Origin: Crambe crambe
Taxonomy: Eukaryota > Porifera > Demospongiae > Poecilosclerida > Crambeidae
Length of the DNA: 64,000 bases
Direction of reading: 5' to 3'
Assembly: GCA_963924555.1 (NCBI GenBank)
Contig: OZ004589.1
Location: 1,364,001-1,428,000 of the forward strand
The notes beneath the pieces are model-generated. The model did not search any database. It saw only the letters and a program-made list of their open reading frames with translations, and had not been told where the DNA came from. The first letter of the stretch is position 1, and every line of letters begins with the position of its first letter. Positions 1 through 9,647 of this stretch are shown here, piece after piece. The position numbers and the translations under genes are program-made.

Positions 1-2
1 AA

Positions 3-917
3 ACACTTGAAAGACTACACGAAGAATCAGAGGGAAAGATTACTGCTGCAAAATGGCGAGGAATGGAGGAAAAACCGTGGAACAGTCATGTGGACAGTGA
101 TGAGAGACATGCAAGTACTCACGATGAAATGAAGAAACACATCTACCAAAGTTTAGATGAGTTGAAATGTTCACAGATCCAGCTCAAAAAGACCAACAAA
201 AGATTGCGATCAGAGCTGACTCGGCTCAAACAGGTTTGCAAAGTTTATAAGAATGACAGGGCCTGTCTCTTGTCTTGTGTGTGTCTTTTAGTAGGAAACA
301 TTTTCCCAATTCTCAGTCAAATCCAACAGCTGTGTTTTCAGAAATGCCTACTGAAGCAGATGAGGACAACAACGCTGTCATCAACTCAAATTCCAACTCA
401 GAGTTCTGCTATCTTGCGTTTCCGGAGAGTTATAATTGTTGTATTGGCCATCAATCGACTTATTAGACTGAAGAACGGAAGCACACAGTTATTTAAGACA
501 GTCATATCACCAGCTGAGATAAATCAGAGTAACTTTGTCAGTACCTCGGTCCACCTTGGTCTGAAAAGTAGACATCTCACTACTTTAAGTCAAATCTCTG
601 CTAGAGATATACTACAATGGATGAGAAGCGAACACGTCCTATTGGCTGTCAGAAAACTTTTTTCGACTTTGCAGTCAACTCTTGATCGTTGCACACTTGA
701 TGAAAAAGACTTTCAGTCTGGAACTTATTCTAAAAGACAAATAATTGATCATTTGAAACTTTCGTTGAAGGAATGTCATGGCAACTTCATGAAGAGAATG
801 AACTCTTACTTCAATCCTCTTGAACTTGGTTTTGACACACAATTTGGTTTGCACAGTTCATTGTGGTGTCAATTGGGCAATGGACTGAAAATAGCATTGA
901 AAAAAGTAGAAACATAA
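3..917 (+). CDS. C-terminal part of a coiled-coil protein, CCDC171-like (5' end outside window)
   Basis: The frame is open from the window edge to a TAA at 915-917, so the gene enters from the left. The first ~75 residues are charged and heptad-like (a leading TLERLHEESEG, then KLKKTN-like stretches), typical of a coiled coil. A hydrophobic helical stretch follows (around 240-350, ACLLSCVCLL), then a basic-hydrophobic block RFRRVIIVVLAINRL and a helical C-terminus. The helix plus RFRRxxIVVLA block recalls the C-terminus of CCDC171, but this is from memory and unverified. Possible splice signals inside (CAG/GT near 233, cag near 340) mean 236-339 could instead be an intron, although the frame stays open through it. 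The stop is only 69 bases before DPH5. Confidence 0.5.
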   Translation, partial: TLERLHEESEGKITAAKWRGMEEKPWNSHVDSDERHASTHDEMKKHIYQSLDELKCSQIQLKKTNKRLRSELTRLKQVCKVYKNDRACLLSCVCLLVGNIFPILSQIQQLCFQKCLLKQMRTTTLSSTQIPTQSSAILRFRRVIIVVLAINRLIRLKNGSTQLFKTVISPAEINQSNFVSTSVHLGLKSRHLTTLSQISARDILQWMRSEHVLLAVRKLFSTLQSTLDRCTLDEKDFQSGTYSKRQIIDHLKLSLKECHGNFMKRMNSYFNPLELGFDTQFGLHSSLWCQLGNGLKIALKKVET

Positions 918-986
918 ATTTAAATGTGTCTGGTAAGGGTCGTTACAAATCAAATTATTAAACTGTTCTGGGCACGCACTTAAGTT

Positions 987-3900
987 ATGTTGTATCTCGT
1001 TGGATTGGGGCTATGTGATCCTTCTGACATCACGGTGAAAGGCCTGGAGATAGTGAGGAAAGTCTCTAGAGTGTATTTAGAAGCCTACACTTCCGTACTC
1101 ATAGCGTGTGGCAAGGAAGAGTTGGTAAGTGGTCGTTAGTGTTATAGGTAGCTGGGGAATGTAATCACAGGGGCTACCCCCGGTAATTAGCTGTGAGTAG
1201 GACTGCCACCACAAACAGGTATACACCTGCATTTGAATTGCTGACTAAGCATGTAAGCATGATTTAAAATCATCTTTCAGGAAACTTTCTATGGCAGAGA
1301 AATTATACTGGCAGACCGTGAGATGGTCGAACAGAATTCAGGTATTGTGACAGTGATAGAAAAAATCTTGGCCCATTGCCATAATAGAATGGTTTAAAGA
1401 TAACATTTTAATAAGTGTGTGTTGCCAATGGATGGGATGGAATGATTGTGTACTATTATGGATCAATGGAAGATGTGGCCAGAGCACTCAGTACCAAAAT
1501 CAAAGGAAATGAAATTGTTTTGCTTCTGTTGGGCAGTCCTGTTTAAATTCCTTCCTATTCATATCCACTATTCTTTCTTCCATACAATCCATAGCAACAT
1601 AGTCCTTTTCCATGAAATACTTGTTCTGAAACAAAGCAGTCTCTCCATTTTTTGTTTCTTGCATGACACGGGGCAGATCTCCGTAGTTCACCACACAAAT
1701 CCCATGCACTGTCTCCCCAAAGCAAGGCAATGCCACCTCTGCCTGATTCGTTCTCCAGAAGTAATGTCCCACTTCGAAATACTTATCGTCAGGAATAGCA
1801 GGGTTATATCCACCTGGAATTCCCGGCATCCTGAACAACGTGGGATAAAAATGCTCCTCGGGAAAATCGGTGTCTTTGAAAAATGTGTAGACCTTTTGAG
1901 CGACACTGCTCTTCATTAAGAAGCGAACAAAGGGTTCTGATAGAGCATTGTAGGTCATGCTTTTGTAGAATGTTAAGTTATAAGGGAGTGGCTTTCCTCT
2001 CAATCTCCTCCAAGTCCACCACTCTGACTTTGGGATGACCCAGCCAACTATTGACGACGTTCCATTCATGTAAATCAGTTTCTTCACCATCTCCTTGGTG
2101 CTAATAATAGGGAGTTCCTTCCCGCAGAGGTTAATGACATACCTCCACTTGTTCCACTCCTGCCTTGCTCTGTAATCCAAGAGATCAGAAAAACAGCTCA
2201 TCTGTGCCTCCATCAGAGACGGATGTCCCCAGTAGACATCAATTCTATTTTTTGCTATTATAACATTAGTAAAGCAACTTGCTATGTTCTTGAAAAATGT
2301 ATAGAAGTGTGGTTTTGTCTTTTTATCTGGGTGGATACAGTGAATGTTTTGAGGTTTGTAGAGAAACTTGAAGAGACGTAGAAACTGTCTTGGATTATCA
2401 TATACAATAAAACTAAAGGCTATTGGAAAACTCTTTTCCAGCTCTGTGTTATAAAGATTGTCACTGAGGTACTCAGCCAACCAAGTACAATTGCTTGTCT
2501 TCCTTATGAGTGCATCAATTGAAAAATTATCCTTAGGCAACTTCAATTTGGCTTGCTTGACCCTATTAGTTTCATCTTTATCACCTGAAATGATTTTGGG
2601 GCAACTTTTATTGATTGTAGGTTGAATGAGAGTGACCACTCCTTGTTTCCAGCTCTTGAATCCTCCTTTGGGGACCTCACAGACCTGGTTGTATGGTTCC
2701 TTTGGGATCATTGTCATGGCTCTCAGGTGTTCTGTGATATTCAGTCTGTGGAAGACGAAGATAGACGCGACTAGGGCCAGACACAAGGCTAGAATTACCC
2801 TGAAGCAGCATTTCGTTGGATTGGGGCCTTGATTTTGTGACATGCTGCCTGCTCTGCTGTCGCGGAGGGCGGACTGGCCACGCCCCTACCAGCGAATATA
2901 TGAGCTGTGTGACGTGACATGACGCAATAATCACTTAGCGCGCGCGTGTGTCATGTAAAGTCGGTCGTGACGTAATCATGCCTGATGCATATTACAGCAG
3001 AGCCTCCAAGTAGCAACCAAGAAAATGAATACTAAGATACCCAGGTCTGCATATTTTTAGTGTACCTTTGCATATTAAAGCTAGCTTAGCTGGCTAGAAT
3101 TTTTATTCAGAAGAATCAAAACTGTGAACATGGGTGTAACACATGATTATCAGGTGATTCAGCATAGTATACCACAGTGGAATTTTTAGTCCAGCTATTG
3201 CATATTTTGAGGAAGATTTGCATACTTGCATATTGATCATGATTTTTGTATATAGCTAAATGTGCATAAAAACATACACTTGGAGGCACTATAATTTTCT
3301 CATCTACACACACACACCTGACCTCACACAACTCTGAATAGATGAGATCCTAAGAAATGCTGTGGAAGAAGACATCGCTTTTCTTGTGGTGGGCGATCCT
3401 CTGGGGTAATTTATGGCTATATTATTGATGCAAGCAAGGCCAGTTGTCCATCTTAATCATAGCTTTAATAGTATGCCACTTTATCATAAAGAAAATTGAG
3501 CTCATGTAGTCAGTCAGTACATTATCTCAAATGAGTTTGTAAAATGGTATAGCTAAAGTCCCAAAATGGACTGCCATTTACCATGACTGTACTCCAACAC
3601 AGAGCAACGACACATTCGGACTTGATCCTCCGAGCTGCAGACCTAGGAGTGAAGTTCCACATCATTCATAATGCATCCATCATGAATGCAGTGGGGTGCT
3701 GTGGACTGCAACTCTACCATTTCGGAGAAACTGTCTCCATTCCATTCTGGACTGACTTGTGGAAACCAGACAGCTTTGTCGACAAGATTGAATCTAATTT
3801 GCAGCATGGACTACACACCTTGTGTTTGCTGGGTGAGCACTCTTAACTAGTTCCTGCAGACTAAGCTAGTCTTGCAAGCTGGCCAATTACTACAGAGCTA

Positions 3901-4564
3901 GCTGCCATTTGAGTGATATAATGCTGGCCTGATCATTTCCTCATGGATCCAGGCCCTAAGTTAACAGTACAATACTTGGGGCCCACTGAGCCTTTTGTAG
4001 AGATATCCTGTCTTATTATAACTAATGTTTTGTAGATTGTCTCTTGTTCTTATTCAGTAGCTAGCTATATACATTTTTCATTTCTTTTAGATATAAAAGT
4101 GAAGGAGCAGACAATTGAAAATTTAATGAGGTACATCACTAGTTATATACATGCATTATCATCGTCAACTATAATCTCTCTGAAGAGGGCGTAAAATCTA
4201 TGAACCTCCACGGTACATGACAGTGGGTGTGGCAGCACAGCAGCTGAAAGAAGCCATCCACCAAAGGAAGGCCAAAAATGCTCTAAATTGTGAGGAAATC
4301 ATGTTTTGTTGGCCCTACAAATAACCCCCAGGCCTATAATATAGCTATTTTCTGAATTCTTTAGGTTTATCAGTGGAGTCCAGGTGCATAGGTGTAGCTC
4401 GAGTGGGATCTGCCACACAGTGTATTGCTCAGGGCACCCTATTGACCATGGACAAGTGGGAATTGGGTGACCCTCTTCATTCCCTGGTGATAATTGGAGA
4501 TTCTCATCCGTTAGAAGAGAAGATGGTACGACTTATTTGTAATGCAAAACTGAAAGAGAACTGA
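987..4564 (+). CDS. DPH5: Diphthine methyl ester synthase (DPH5), 7 exons
   Basis: Exons read from splice sites and protein similarity: 987-1124, 1281-1341, 3342-3405, 3603-3832, 4091-4130, 4186-4289, 4365-4564. They total 837 nt, 278 aa, close to human DPH5 (285 aa), and all phases close. The product starts [21 protein letters not shown] and contains [31 protein letters not shown] and FGETVSI, hallmarks of the SAM-dependent tetrapyrrole-methylase fold of DPH5. The enzyme methylates the modified histidine of elongation factor 2 in the cytosol during diphthamide synthesis. Intron 2 (1342-3341, 2 kb) is far longer than the others and hosts an antisense glycosyltransferase gene. The start ATG aligns with the family N-terminus. 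Identification is secure; the exon 6 acceptor could shift by a base or two. Confidence 0.95.
1500..2843 (-). CDS. Beta-1,6-N-acetylglucosaminyltransferase, GT14 (GCNT/core-2 branching family), nested in DPH5 intron 2
   Basis: An intact single-exon ORF of 447 aa, near the usual length (GCNT1 is 428 aa). Layout is a short cytoplasmic tail (1-15), a signal anchor [17 protein letters not shown] (16-32), a stem, and a GT14 catalytic domain from about residue 139. Family landmarks are [13 protein letters not shown] (139-151), [11 protein letters not shown] (165-175), [12 protein letters not shown] (187-198), [14 protein letters not shown] (233-246) and the [20 protein letters not shown] segment (326-345), whose acidic pair sits where the catalytic Glu of GCNT1 lies (SPDEYLWATI). 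Known members act in the Golgi, branching mucin O-glycans or I-antigens; the exact acceptor cannot be told. Being intronless, antisense and wholly within a host intron suggests insertion as a retrocopy, although vertebrate GCNTs are also single-coding-exon. Confidence 0.9.
   Translation of the reverse strand: MSQNQGPNPTKCCFRVILALCLALVASIFVFHRLNITEHLRAMTMIPKEPYNQVCEVPKGGFKSWKQGVVTLIQPTINKSCPKIISGDKDETNRVKQAKLKLPKDNFSIDALIRKTSNCTWLAEYLSDNLYNTELEKSFPIAFSFIVYDNPRQFLRLFKFLYKPQNIHCIHPDKKTKPHFYTFFKNIASCFTNVIIAKNRIDVYWGHPSLMEAQMSCFSDLLDYRARQEWNKWRYVINLCGKELPIISTKEMVKKLIYMNGTSSIVGWVIPKSEWWTWRRLRGKPLPYNLTFYKSMTYNALSEPFVRFLMKSSVAQKVYTFFKDTDFPEEHFYPTLFRMPGIPGGYNPAIPDDKYFEVGHYFWRTNQAEVALPCFGETVHGICVVNYGDLPRVMQETKNGETALFQNKYFMEKDYVAMDCMEERIVDMNRKEFKQDCPTEAKQFHFL
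2844..3000 (-). promoter_or_regulatory. Likely promoter of the nested GCNT-like gene
   Basis: Directly upstream of the GCNT-like ATG lies a short GC/CpG-rich patch (about 2855-2975) in otherwise AT-rich intron. It has a CRE-like TGACGTAA at 2968-2975, further TGACG cores near 2912-2925, and a CGCGCGCG run at about 2939-2946. Nothing else in the DPH5 intron explains it. Promoter function is inferred from position and composition. Confidence 0.35.
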
Positions 4565-4973
4565 TCATTAATCATTTCATGAGATCCAGTATGCGCATGC
4601 GCGCATTCGTGCACGTGACTACTGTGGGGGTGTGGTTGTTATAAAATGATTGACTCGAGTTTTACCGCAACTCAATCAAGCTCGTAAACAATCTTGAAGA
4701 ACTCGGAGCAGAAGACCCGCGAAGAGCTGGCCCAAAAGATCGTAAAGGTGAATAATGAAATAGTGGATAAGCAGATATATAGAAATAGAGATAAGAAATA
4801 AAATTAAGAACTAACCCGATTACTTGAAACGGCTGCTAGTCAGCCGTACCTGTTGGCTAACTGTGTAGCTAACTAGCTAGCACTACATACATGAACGGCG
4901 AGTAATCCATTATTTTAGGCACCAGCAGGATAACTGAAGACCATAACATAACCAAAAAGTAAGCAGCTGGATC
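4565..4973 (+). promoter_or_regulatory. RNF11-like gene promoter / 5' UTR with NRF1-type palindrome and E-box
   Basis: Between the DPH5 stop and the RNF11-like ATG lies ATGCGCATGCGC (4591-4602), a match to the palindromic NRF1 site, followed at once by a CACGTG E-box (4612-4617). Downstream is a TATAAAA-like stretch near 4639. The same NRF1-type palindrome recurs at 9468-9480, 31962-31970, 32014-32023 and 62066-62076. Use as a promoter is inferred. Confidence 0.4.
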
Positions 4974-7900
4974 ATGGGGAACTGCAGTTGTGTGTGTCGA
5001 CAGACTGATGAAGATGAAGCAACCGATGCTTTGCTGAATGGATTTGAGGGTCACCACCGTCCTCGAGGTCCCCCTCCACCTTATCAGGTGAGTAGTTTAC
5101 CACCCCAAAAGCTGTATCACCAAATTGATAGGTTACCTAGTAACAAAAACAACGCCTTCCAGTGATAATTCCTAATAACTCTTCTATAGAATTAATGGGA
5201 CTTGGATGAATGTGGAAACATTCACAGACATGCTTGGTGACTATATACCATTGATGTATCCGACTGTAGCCATCCATGTAACTGTGTTTAGTACGTGATT
5301 GGTTACTGTTTTTGTACAAAAGCTAATACATGTTACATACGCAGTCTTGTCTTGATCTCAAAACAGCTTCACAGTATAGAAAGCAAACTGATAGATCCAG
5401 TCGACTCTTCATGACATTCATGCTGACTTAATCAAAACGCTGTCAACCATCGTCATAGTGTGGATTGAAACGTTTACTTTTCATTGACAGACAGTTAGTT
5501 AGCACCTGTTAACACACAATATCTATGCTAGTATTAACCATGCTAAACCCAAGCATAGCAGAAACCATCCAATGTAGCCATGGTAAACAGTAACCATGCA
5601 TCCTAAACCCAAGCAGTAATCATGTTAAATCCAGTGTGTATAACTATGACTACCAATATTCATGAATTCCTGATGTTATGACTAATTGTGAACTTTTAAT
5701 CAGGTGATTGTGAGTCACACACATTTTACATCTTTAGCTAGTTCTTATGTGCACTTATGAATCAGAAATGCTTCCCCTGACAATCACATGATAGGATTTT
5801 GAAACATGAACTACCTGTGCTATGCATACAAATTAGTATACACAAAAGGATGTGCTATACAGAATATGGGTTGGTTGTCTGTAGTGCACAAGCAGAAGTC
5901 ATCTTAAAATGGAGGTAAACATTGGCTGACAATGTTAAGGAGGGAGTTTAGGAACTCTCTGTTTGCAAACAACATAATTTGTACTTCGTGTGCGAGGACT
6001 TCCGAGTGGAGTATGTAGTAGCAGAGGCTGTGTTTCAATTTACACTTGCAGACAGAAGTGTGTGTGTTTGACTATCAAATAGGCCTACACTGTCATGGTT
6101 ATGTTAGCTGGTACATATTATGAATTTCAGTTTATTTTTTCTTTCCTCAAAGATGAAACGGAAGAACTTTTCAACTTTAGATCATCTTGGTAGCCGTGTC
6201 AAAACTCACCAGTTTATTTTTGCTTTCCCATGTTACTTTAGTCAAAAGATGAAACGAAAGATGAAACTTTATTGTGCTTTCAAACAATCGTCTTGGTGGT
6301 CATGCTCAGTAGCTATGACTAAAAGATACAAGTCTATTATTTTCTTATTAGTTTGTAGGTGGTTGAATTTCAGTGGGAGACTGCATGCTTGATGTTCTCT
6401 TGATACAACCACAAGAGAACAACTAATCGATCTTTCTTAGTGATCCAAAACCACAAATGTACTTAGTATTCATCCAACCAGAAATAGGCTTGCTCATGTA
6501 CTGAATAATATCGACTAGAGAGTAGGGGGAAAAAAAGCGTAGTATTATTCAAAAAGGCATCACACAATGTCTTCAGTATTGAGAATCAAGGTACTCTCTG
6601 TTTTTTATCAGTGGGTACCAGGTACCAGTATCACAACTATTCATGAAAACTGAAAGCAGTTTCGATTTCCTGTTCCCATGCAGTACAGTGTAGCTTTTTC
6701 CATTTTCCATTAATTTTTTAAGGCCTAACTCCTTTTTTTGCTGCCAGTGAAACTATTTTTGCAACATTGCATGCAACTTAAGGAAGTTGATAACATTGCT
6801 GTCCTTCTGTGACGTAGTCTTATGGACACACTATACTTGGAATGTAGTTCATTGTATTCTAATTATGATGTCAAAACAGTCAATCAAAGCCCATAAATCA
6901 ATTAGTTGTTCAAATCTTGTCTATAAATGCAACTTACTTGACTTGAAACATCCTCAATCAAGCCCATAAATCAACCCAGGTGCAATTAGCTATTCAAATC
7001 TAGTCCATAAAATGCAAACGTGTTTCAAACATCCTTCCTCATGTGAGTCTTACAACTTTTGTTATGCTTCCTTGTACACAATTCTCTAAGGACAAAAGTT
7101 CTTACTTTAATTTACGTGAAGTTATTCTCTGTCTCTCATAGGTGGAAGCGCCTCTCTATGCTATGAGTGAGGAACAGCGGATCCAGCTAGTCCAGCGTAT
7201 CACAATGATCCAGTGTCTCCCCCTAGGGAAGTACGACGTGGGCGAGGAGGAGAAGAAAAAAAATTTACTAGAAGAATCTGAGGAAGTGCAGGGTAGTGAG
7301 AAGAAAGGAGAAGTGAACAGAGAGTAAGTATATTACATACTGCAGGTTTTGGTGGGACAGGGGACTGCTCTTTTGAATAGAGAGGTTTCCATTCTTCAAA
7401 GGATGGTGTGGTTCCTTGAATAATAGGGAGTTTTTTTTTGTATTGAGTCCTGAATATGCTCTCAGCTGATTCCCCATGGGGAAAATCTTTCAAAAACAAA
7501 TCTTACCACAGTTTGTATACACATTAAAATACCACCATCTTTCTGAATGCTCAGGGGAAGCACTACAGTAACATTTTTCTATGCATATCAGGGGAAACAC
7601 TGAACTATGTTGTTTACTGAAAGAGACAGGCTCAAATTACAAGAAGCATAATACTATGGGGGGATCAGTGTAGGGCTTCTGCTGAGAAGAATTCTTTGAC
7701 ATGAAGTACCTTCCTATTGCTGTATAGATTCAGTGTTGGTTCTAGCTTTTGCTAGCATACACAGAACGTACTTGTAGCTAACTTGCATTTTTTTTCCAGT
7801 TTTGGGTATTCTAGAATAGTCACTGGCTCTCCATATGGTAACAGATGCTAGCTAATGTATAGACTTATTGATACTATGAATATCATTAGGAAATGCAGTT

Positions 7901-8198
7901 AATGACCTCATGATGACAAAGTCTGGGTTAATTTGACTAGGGGATTATCTCATAGAGTTCAATCATTCTTCCTGTTGGCTTGCAAGGAAAAAAGCAGCTT
8001 AGCGTGGAAAGAGAGTGTAATTGGGTTTCCTGTTATTGTACGTCACTAGGCAAGAGTTTCTGTACTCTCAGGCAGCACTATACAGGAGAGTGACTTCAAG
8101 CCAGGAAGAGGGGTCTTGTATAATTAATAATGAAGCCGGGTTACTGATTATAGTCTAGCAGGAAATCCATGGCCTGACTATAATAAAATAGAACAGGA

Positions 8199-8277
<79 letters not shown>

Positions 8278-8317
8278 CGATAACAATTACTTGTACAGTG
8301 CCTTCATAAATCATCCC

Positions 8318-8348
<31 letters not shown>

Positions 8349-9251
8349 ACGCATGCAGTAATCACCAAATTGGTCTCAGATATGATGGCACGTGTGCATA
8401 TTATTCCTTATCTTTTCTCCATCAGGTGTCCGATATGCATGATGGACTTTGCCGTGGGTGAGCCGATTCGCCTCCTCCCTTGCATGCACTTCTACCACAT
8501 GCGCTGCATCGACAACTGGCTCATGAGGTCCTACTCCTGTCCCACCTGCATGGAGAGAGTGGACGTGGGGATGAGGAACACTGCTGTCACCGCATCCTCC
8601 CAGCCCAGTCTCCGCAGGCGAAGGAGGGGAGAGCGAGGCTCGTCTAGCAGCATGGCCTCAGGTGTTAGTATGGCCTCTGGTCACGGAGGAAAACAATACC
8701 CAAAAGGTTATGAAGATAGTAGTCAGTTTGTTGCTGGTGTTGGTGCTGTGTCTTCAGGACAACCAAGGCGAGTTTCAGGACAGGGTTTAGATCAACTTCC
8801 TGAACTATCAGGACAGCAGGGGAGGAGGCGTATGGAGTATCTGACTGATCAGCAGATATCTTCACCGAGAGAAATTACAGGACAAATTTATTCAAATCAA
8901 TCGGCAACAGGTTGCACGGTAGTACAGGTTGAGGGAGCATCAGCAGGAGCATCAGGTGACAGTGGGTATGGACGACGGGTGGAAATGATAAATGGTTCGG
9001 AATTTGCAATTCACCAGGTACCTGAAGACGACGAACTTGCATACAGTATGAACCAAATGACCTTTAATGATTTTCAAGATAGCATCCACCAGGGAGCCAA
9101 ATATTCGAGCCCACCTTCATCTCCATTTGCTGTCCCCATGTCCCCCCAAGTTGACGTAGTTTCAACTACACAAACTCCGCCATATTCACCACCTGTCTTT
9201 GAATGTCACTTTGAGTATCCTACATTCACTGACCAGGCATCAAATAATTAA
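4974..9251 (+). CDS. RNF11: RNF11-like RING-H2 E3 ubiquitin ligase with long C-terminal extension, 3 exons
   Basis: Exons 4974-5087, 7142-7323, 8426-9251 give 373 aa. The N-terminus MGNC is a myristoylation/palmitoylation signal, as in RNF11. PPPPYQ (33-38) is the PY motif that binds WW domains of NEDD4-type ligases. Exon 2 carries the conserved EEQRIQLVQRITMIQCLPLG helix. The RING-H2 domain has C100, C103, C118, H120, H123, C126, C137 and C140 (CPICMMDF, then CMHFYHMRCIDNWLMRSYSC). RNF11 works at endosomal membranes with ITCH/NEDD4 and A20 in receptor down-regulation. Human RNF11 ends about 14 residues after the RING (154 aa). Here the same exon continues for over 220 residues, rich in Ser, Gly, Gln and Pro (SPPSSPFAVPMSPQ, TPPYSPP near the end). 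Orthology is well supported; the role of the tail is unknown. Confidence 0.92.
5088..7141 (+). other. RNF11-like intron 1 (2 kb), no gene seen
   Basis: This AT-rich stretch has GT-AG ends. It contains weak local duplications: an ACCATG/CTAAACCCAAGCA motif repeated at about 5530-5630, a GATGAAACG motif repeated at 6150-6270, and an imperfect duplication containing AGCCCATAAATCAA at about 6885-7020. No convincing ORF was found on either strand. Confidence 0.6.
8201..8350. repeat. Compound microsatellite (GT)n, C-run, (CA)n in RNF11-like intron 2
   Basis: A pure (GT) tract runs 8201-8275 (about 37 units), then a C homopolymer at 8315-8334 leads directly into (AC)n to 8350. It lies 75 bases before the exon 3 acceptor at 8424-8425. 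The opposite-orientation CA and GT tracts could pair as a hairpin in the pre-mRNA. ORFs crossing it are artefacts of the repeat. Confidence 0.95.
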
Positions 9252-9647
9252 TTGATCAGCTCCATTATTATTATTATTGTTATTATTTCAATCACCAAGT
9301 TTAGAATAGTTCAAGCCAATGTCACGTTTCAAACAGTCACTCATTTTTGGATTTTATTTTTTGTTCCTTTTCCGTAATGATAATATTTGTTGGTCTGGTA
9401 GCTCAACAATGAATAAAGCTTCGAGTGGAGCTAGCTTCGCCGCCGCCGCGCGCCACACGCACAGGATATGCGCATGCGCAGTAGTAAAAAGTTACTGCAT
9501 GCATGCATGCATGCATGTATTGAGTCAATACTAGTAATAAAATAGCTAAACAAGCAAACAAACAAAACTATCAGATATATTACTGCTATCTACGCAAATT
9601 CACATCTTCATTGAAGTTATGTAGCTATTGTAAAATTACTATGTTGC
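9252..9647. other. Convergent intergenic region with CpG patch and NRF1-type palindrome
   Basis: This lies between the 3' ends of the RNF11-like gene (+) and MNNL-A (-). It has an ATT microsatellite (9267-9287), a CpG-rich patch (GCCGCCGCCGCGCGCC, about 9438-9453), an NRF1-type ATGCGCATGCGCA (9468-9480) and a GCAT tandem (about 9497-9519). A promoter-like module between two gene ends is unexpected and could mark an unannotated transcript; no ORF supports one. Confidence 0.4.

Noticed and set aside
1446-1919. + strand ORF of 157 aa
   Set aside because: Antisense shadow of the GCNT-like gene, which has clear family motifs.
8141-8461. ORFs of repeated Cys-Val / His-Thr across the microsatellite
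   Set aside because: Pure (GT)n/(CA)n translation inside an RNF11-like intron.
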